Below, in pieces: positions 6,094 to 7,809 of a stretch of DNA of 7,809 nt; within the stretch, counting starts at the first letter, position 1; each line of letters opens with the position of its first letter. A program made the position numbers and the translations under genes. Source of the DNA: an uncultured Myxococcales bacterium (GTDB lineage Bacteria; Myxococcota; UBA727; VGSZ01); contig CAJBHN010000890.1 of assembly GCA_903952805.1 (NCBI GenBank), forward strand, positions 1 through 7,809, written 5' to 3'. Below the pieces are notes generated by a model. It saw nothing but the letters and a program-made list of their open reading frames with translations. It did no database searches and was not told the DNA's origin.

Positions 6094-7479
6094 ATGCGCA
6101 GCGTGGTCTTGACCGTGGCGATGGCCCTGTTGACCTCAGCGACGTCGACGACGGCGCGAGCGGACGTGCCCGTCTCCCTGGGAAGTGTCGGTGCTGTCGA
6201 GAGGGCGGGACTTACGCAGGATGCCCGCAAGAATCCCACCGGCGCATCGTTTGGGTCGCCGGTCTCCGACGACCGTCGGCTGTTCACCCTTCGTTGGCGG
6301 CTGCCGTGGGTCGCGGTCGGCGGCGCCACCGGGCCGTCACCATTTTCGTCCGGTTTTGTCGCCACGGGTCTTGGACTTGAAGGCCTGTCACTCGTGGCCG
6401 AACCCATGAAAAATCTCTCGGCCTTCGTGCCGCAGGGTCAAATCGGCGAGGCCAACAAAATCGGTCGACTGCAGTTCGGTGCGCTGTCGTACACCATGGG
6501 TCACGGCAGCGTCGTCGACCGGTTCACCAACAGCCCCGATGGCCTCGCACGTCGATTTGGACTGCTGGGCGAAATCAACCTGGCGGGCCTGGCCGCGCAG
6601 GTGGCCGTCGCCGACGTTTTTGACGCCTCGGCCTTCGTGTCGGCCCGGATGTCGGGCCGGCCCGTCATGTGGTTCCTCGCTCCCGATGCGACGTTTCAGC
6701 CCAACGAATTCGATGTCGATCCGCGGACAGAGGTCTTTGGCATATGGAATATCGGCGTCGGTGCTGCGGGCGACTTCTCGGCCCCGGGCACCATCGGCCT
6801 GGGCCATGCTGTCATTGGCACTGTCGAGAATGAAGCCGCCGTCCTCGACAACCAGTTCCTCAAACTCATCGCCTACGTCGATCTCAATGGGCTGTGGACC
6901 ACCGACGGCGACCGGACAATTTCAGGAGCCGGGCTTCACCCCGGGGCACGTTTCATGTGGGACCTGGTCGCCTGCCGCGTCGACATCGATGCCGAAGCCA
7001 ACATCGGCGGCGACGGCTACTCGCCCCGATACTTTGATCGCCTGTATTTCGTGGAGCGGACCTCAACCATTGGGGGCGGCAAACCCAAGCTGGTTTTGGA
7101 GCGGCCCGCATCGTGGGGGTACCGGGCGCGGGCCGACGTCAGCCTGTTGAAATCCCTTACGCTCTTCGGCGAGATGCGCGACCAGCGAAGCATCCAAGGG
7201 GTCGCCCCGTCCAACCTGATCACCACCGTGGGGGCCACGGCGTGGCTGCTGGTGGCGGGTGGTGCCGTCACCGCGACGCAAATCGGGCTGGGTGACAACG
7301 AGCTCTTTGGACCGGGCTTTGTCGTCACAGCCGAAGGTCGCGTCGGGCTGGTGCTCAACATCGTCCACGTCGTCGGCCGGGCCTGGGAAGCGCACTTGGC
7401 CGCCGGTGACAACCCGGGGGGATTTGTCGTCGAGCGAGGTGTCTCGGGCGGCCTGGAAGTCAACTTCGACCTCCTATGA
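6094..7479 (+). CDS. Exported, probably outer-membrane beta-barrel protein of unknown function
   Basis: This is a 461-residue precursor. Seen: a signal peptide (MRSVVLTVAMALLTSATSTT) with an AxA-type cleavage site after ARA at 21-23, then a mature chain with no long hydrophobic helix, rich in Gly and short alternating strands (FTLRWRLPWVAVGG, RLQFGALSYTMGHG, ARADVSLLKSLTLFGEMRD, GLEVNFDLL at the end), as in beta-barrels. The segment TMGHGSVVDRFTNSPDGLARR (134-154), followed by INLAGLAAQVAVADVFD and SARMSGRPVMWFLAP, resembles a 'GHGt.v..y.N' pattern I associate with uncharacterised outer-membrane proteins of Myxococcota-like bacteria; this is from memory, not a search. The chain ends in Leu rather than the usual Phe of barrel proteins. 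One cysteine, C294, lies in the mature part. No catalytic motif is recognised. The preferred start is ATG 6094 with a good ribosome site; the 50 upstream codons are rejected because they would bury the signal peptide. Confidence 0.8.
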   Translation: MRSVVLTVAMALLTSATSTTARADVPVSLGSVGAVERAGLTQDARKNPTGASFGSPVSDDRRLFTLRWRLPWVAVGGATGPSPFSSGFVATGLGLEGLSLVAEPMKNLSAFVPQGQIGEANKIGRLQFGALSYTMGHGSVVDRFTNSPDGLARRFGLLGEINLAGLAAQVAVADVFDASAFVSARMSGRPVMWFLAPDATFQPNEFDVDPRTEVFGIWNIGVGAAGDFSAPGTIGLGHAVIGTVENEAAVLDNQFLKLIAYVDLNGLWTTDGDRTISGAGLHPGARFMWDLVACRVDIDAEANIGGDGYSPRYFDRLYFVERTSTIGGGKPKLVLERPASWGYRARADVSLLKSLTLFGEMRDQRSIQGVAPSNLITTVGATAWLLVAGGAVTATQIGLGDNELFGPGFVVTAEGRVGLVLNIVHVVGRAWEAHLAAGDNPGGFVVERGVSGGLEVNFDLL

Positions 7480-7529
7480 CCGGTGTCTGACGCGCGCGAC
7501 TCTTGCATCAATCTTGACGCCCTCCGATA

Positions 7530-7790
7530 GTGTCTGCGGCCAGCAACGGCCACGCGGACGGTCTTGTGCGTGAGGATCTCGTTTCTTTCCTGATGTGCCC
7601 GTCTTGTCAGGGCGATGTGGTGCTCACCCGGGCGATCCGTTCAGGTCGCACTATTGTCGCCGGTGACTTGGCTTGCGACGGTTGCGATGCGCGCTATCCA
7701 ATCATCGAAGGCGTCCCCGATTTTGTTGGCGTCAGCCAGGAAGGCGACGTTGGCCAGACCACGGAAGGATTCGCGGGGAATTCGATATAG
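7530..7790 (+). CDS. Trm112-like zinc-ribbon protein, possibly truncated N-terminus of a methyltransferase
   Basis: This 86-residue ORF has two CxxC pairs (CPSC with C23/C26; CDGC with C49/C52), then ARYPIIEGVPDFV, the classic Trm112/UPF0434 zinc-ribbon pattern. Stand-alone members are about 60 residues. Here the chain continues with GQTTEGFAGN, which resembles the linker 'TxegFgxxW' that joins this ribbon to a class I SAM-dependent methyltransferase in fused proteins, and then meets TAG at 7788. In another frame, TTC GAT ATA GTC CAA TTT GTT CCA TTT runs open from 7781 to the window end, so one missing base near 7781 would keep the protein going. The start is GTG 7530 without a clear ribosome site; GTG 7566 (residue 13) is an alternative that keeps the whole ribbon. 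It lies 50 nt after the barrel gene. Confidence 0.72.
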   Translation: MSAASNGHADGLVREDLVSFLMCPSCQGDVVLTRAIRSGRTIVAGDLACDGCDARYPIIEGVPDFVGVSQEGDVGQTTEGFAGNSI

Positions 7791-7809
7791 TCCAATTTGT
7801 TCCATTTGA

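Noticed and set aside
7503..7533. Possible promoter (TTGCAT ... TAGTGT) before the zinc-ribbon gene
   Set aside because: The match to the -10 consensus is poor and spacing is outside the best range; too weak to annotate.

Overview
The window comes from a GC-rich Gram-negative bacterium. Signs of this are the many G/C third codon positions (which produce long antisense shadow ORFs), an exported barrel-like protein that looks destined for the outer membrane, and a bacterial TMTC-type membrane/TPR protein. The style fits Myxococcota or related 'deltaproteobacterial' lineages, but that placement is an inference from protein style only. No rRNA, tRNA, CRISPR, insertion sequence, phage gene or recombination site was seen.

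Left half (1-4813, plus strand): a four-gene, probably co-transcribed unit. It encodes (i) a membrane-anchored TPR-like protein whose C-terminus resembles the C-terminal part of type II secretion pseudopilins, (ii) an ABC-2-type ATPase, (iii) its ABC-2 permease, and (iv) a 705-residue TMTC/GT-C-like multi-pass membrane protein with a TPR tail. Gaps are 47 and 15 nt, and the last two genes overlap by ATGA. The likely theme is export across, or modification at, the inner membrane, with periplasmic helical-repeat proteins that could bind a partner. The substrate cannot be read from the sequence.

Middle (4814-6093): a 135-nt convergent gap carries a 12-bp perfect hairpin suited to be a two-way terminator. 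It is followed by panB on the minus strand (pantothenate/coenzyme A synthesis). A 245-nt divergent gap then separates panB from the next gene.

Right part (6094-7809, plus strand): a secreted, probably outer-membrane beta-barrel protein of unknown function, then a short ORF with a Trm112-like zinc ribbon. Its sequence just before the stop looks like the start of the linker into a fused SAM-dependent methyltransferase. The ORF either ends there or is frameshifted close to the window edge.

The most interesting content is the four-gene exporter/GT-C unit. The other genes are ordinary or cannot be assigned.
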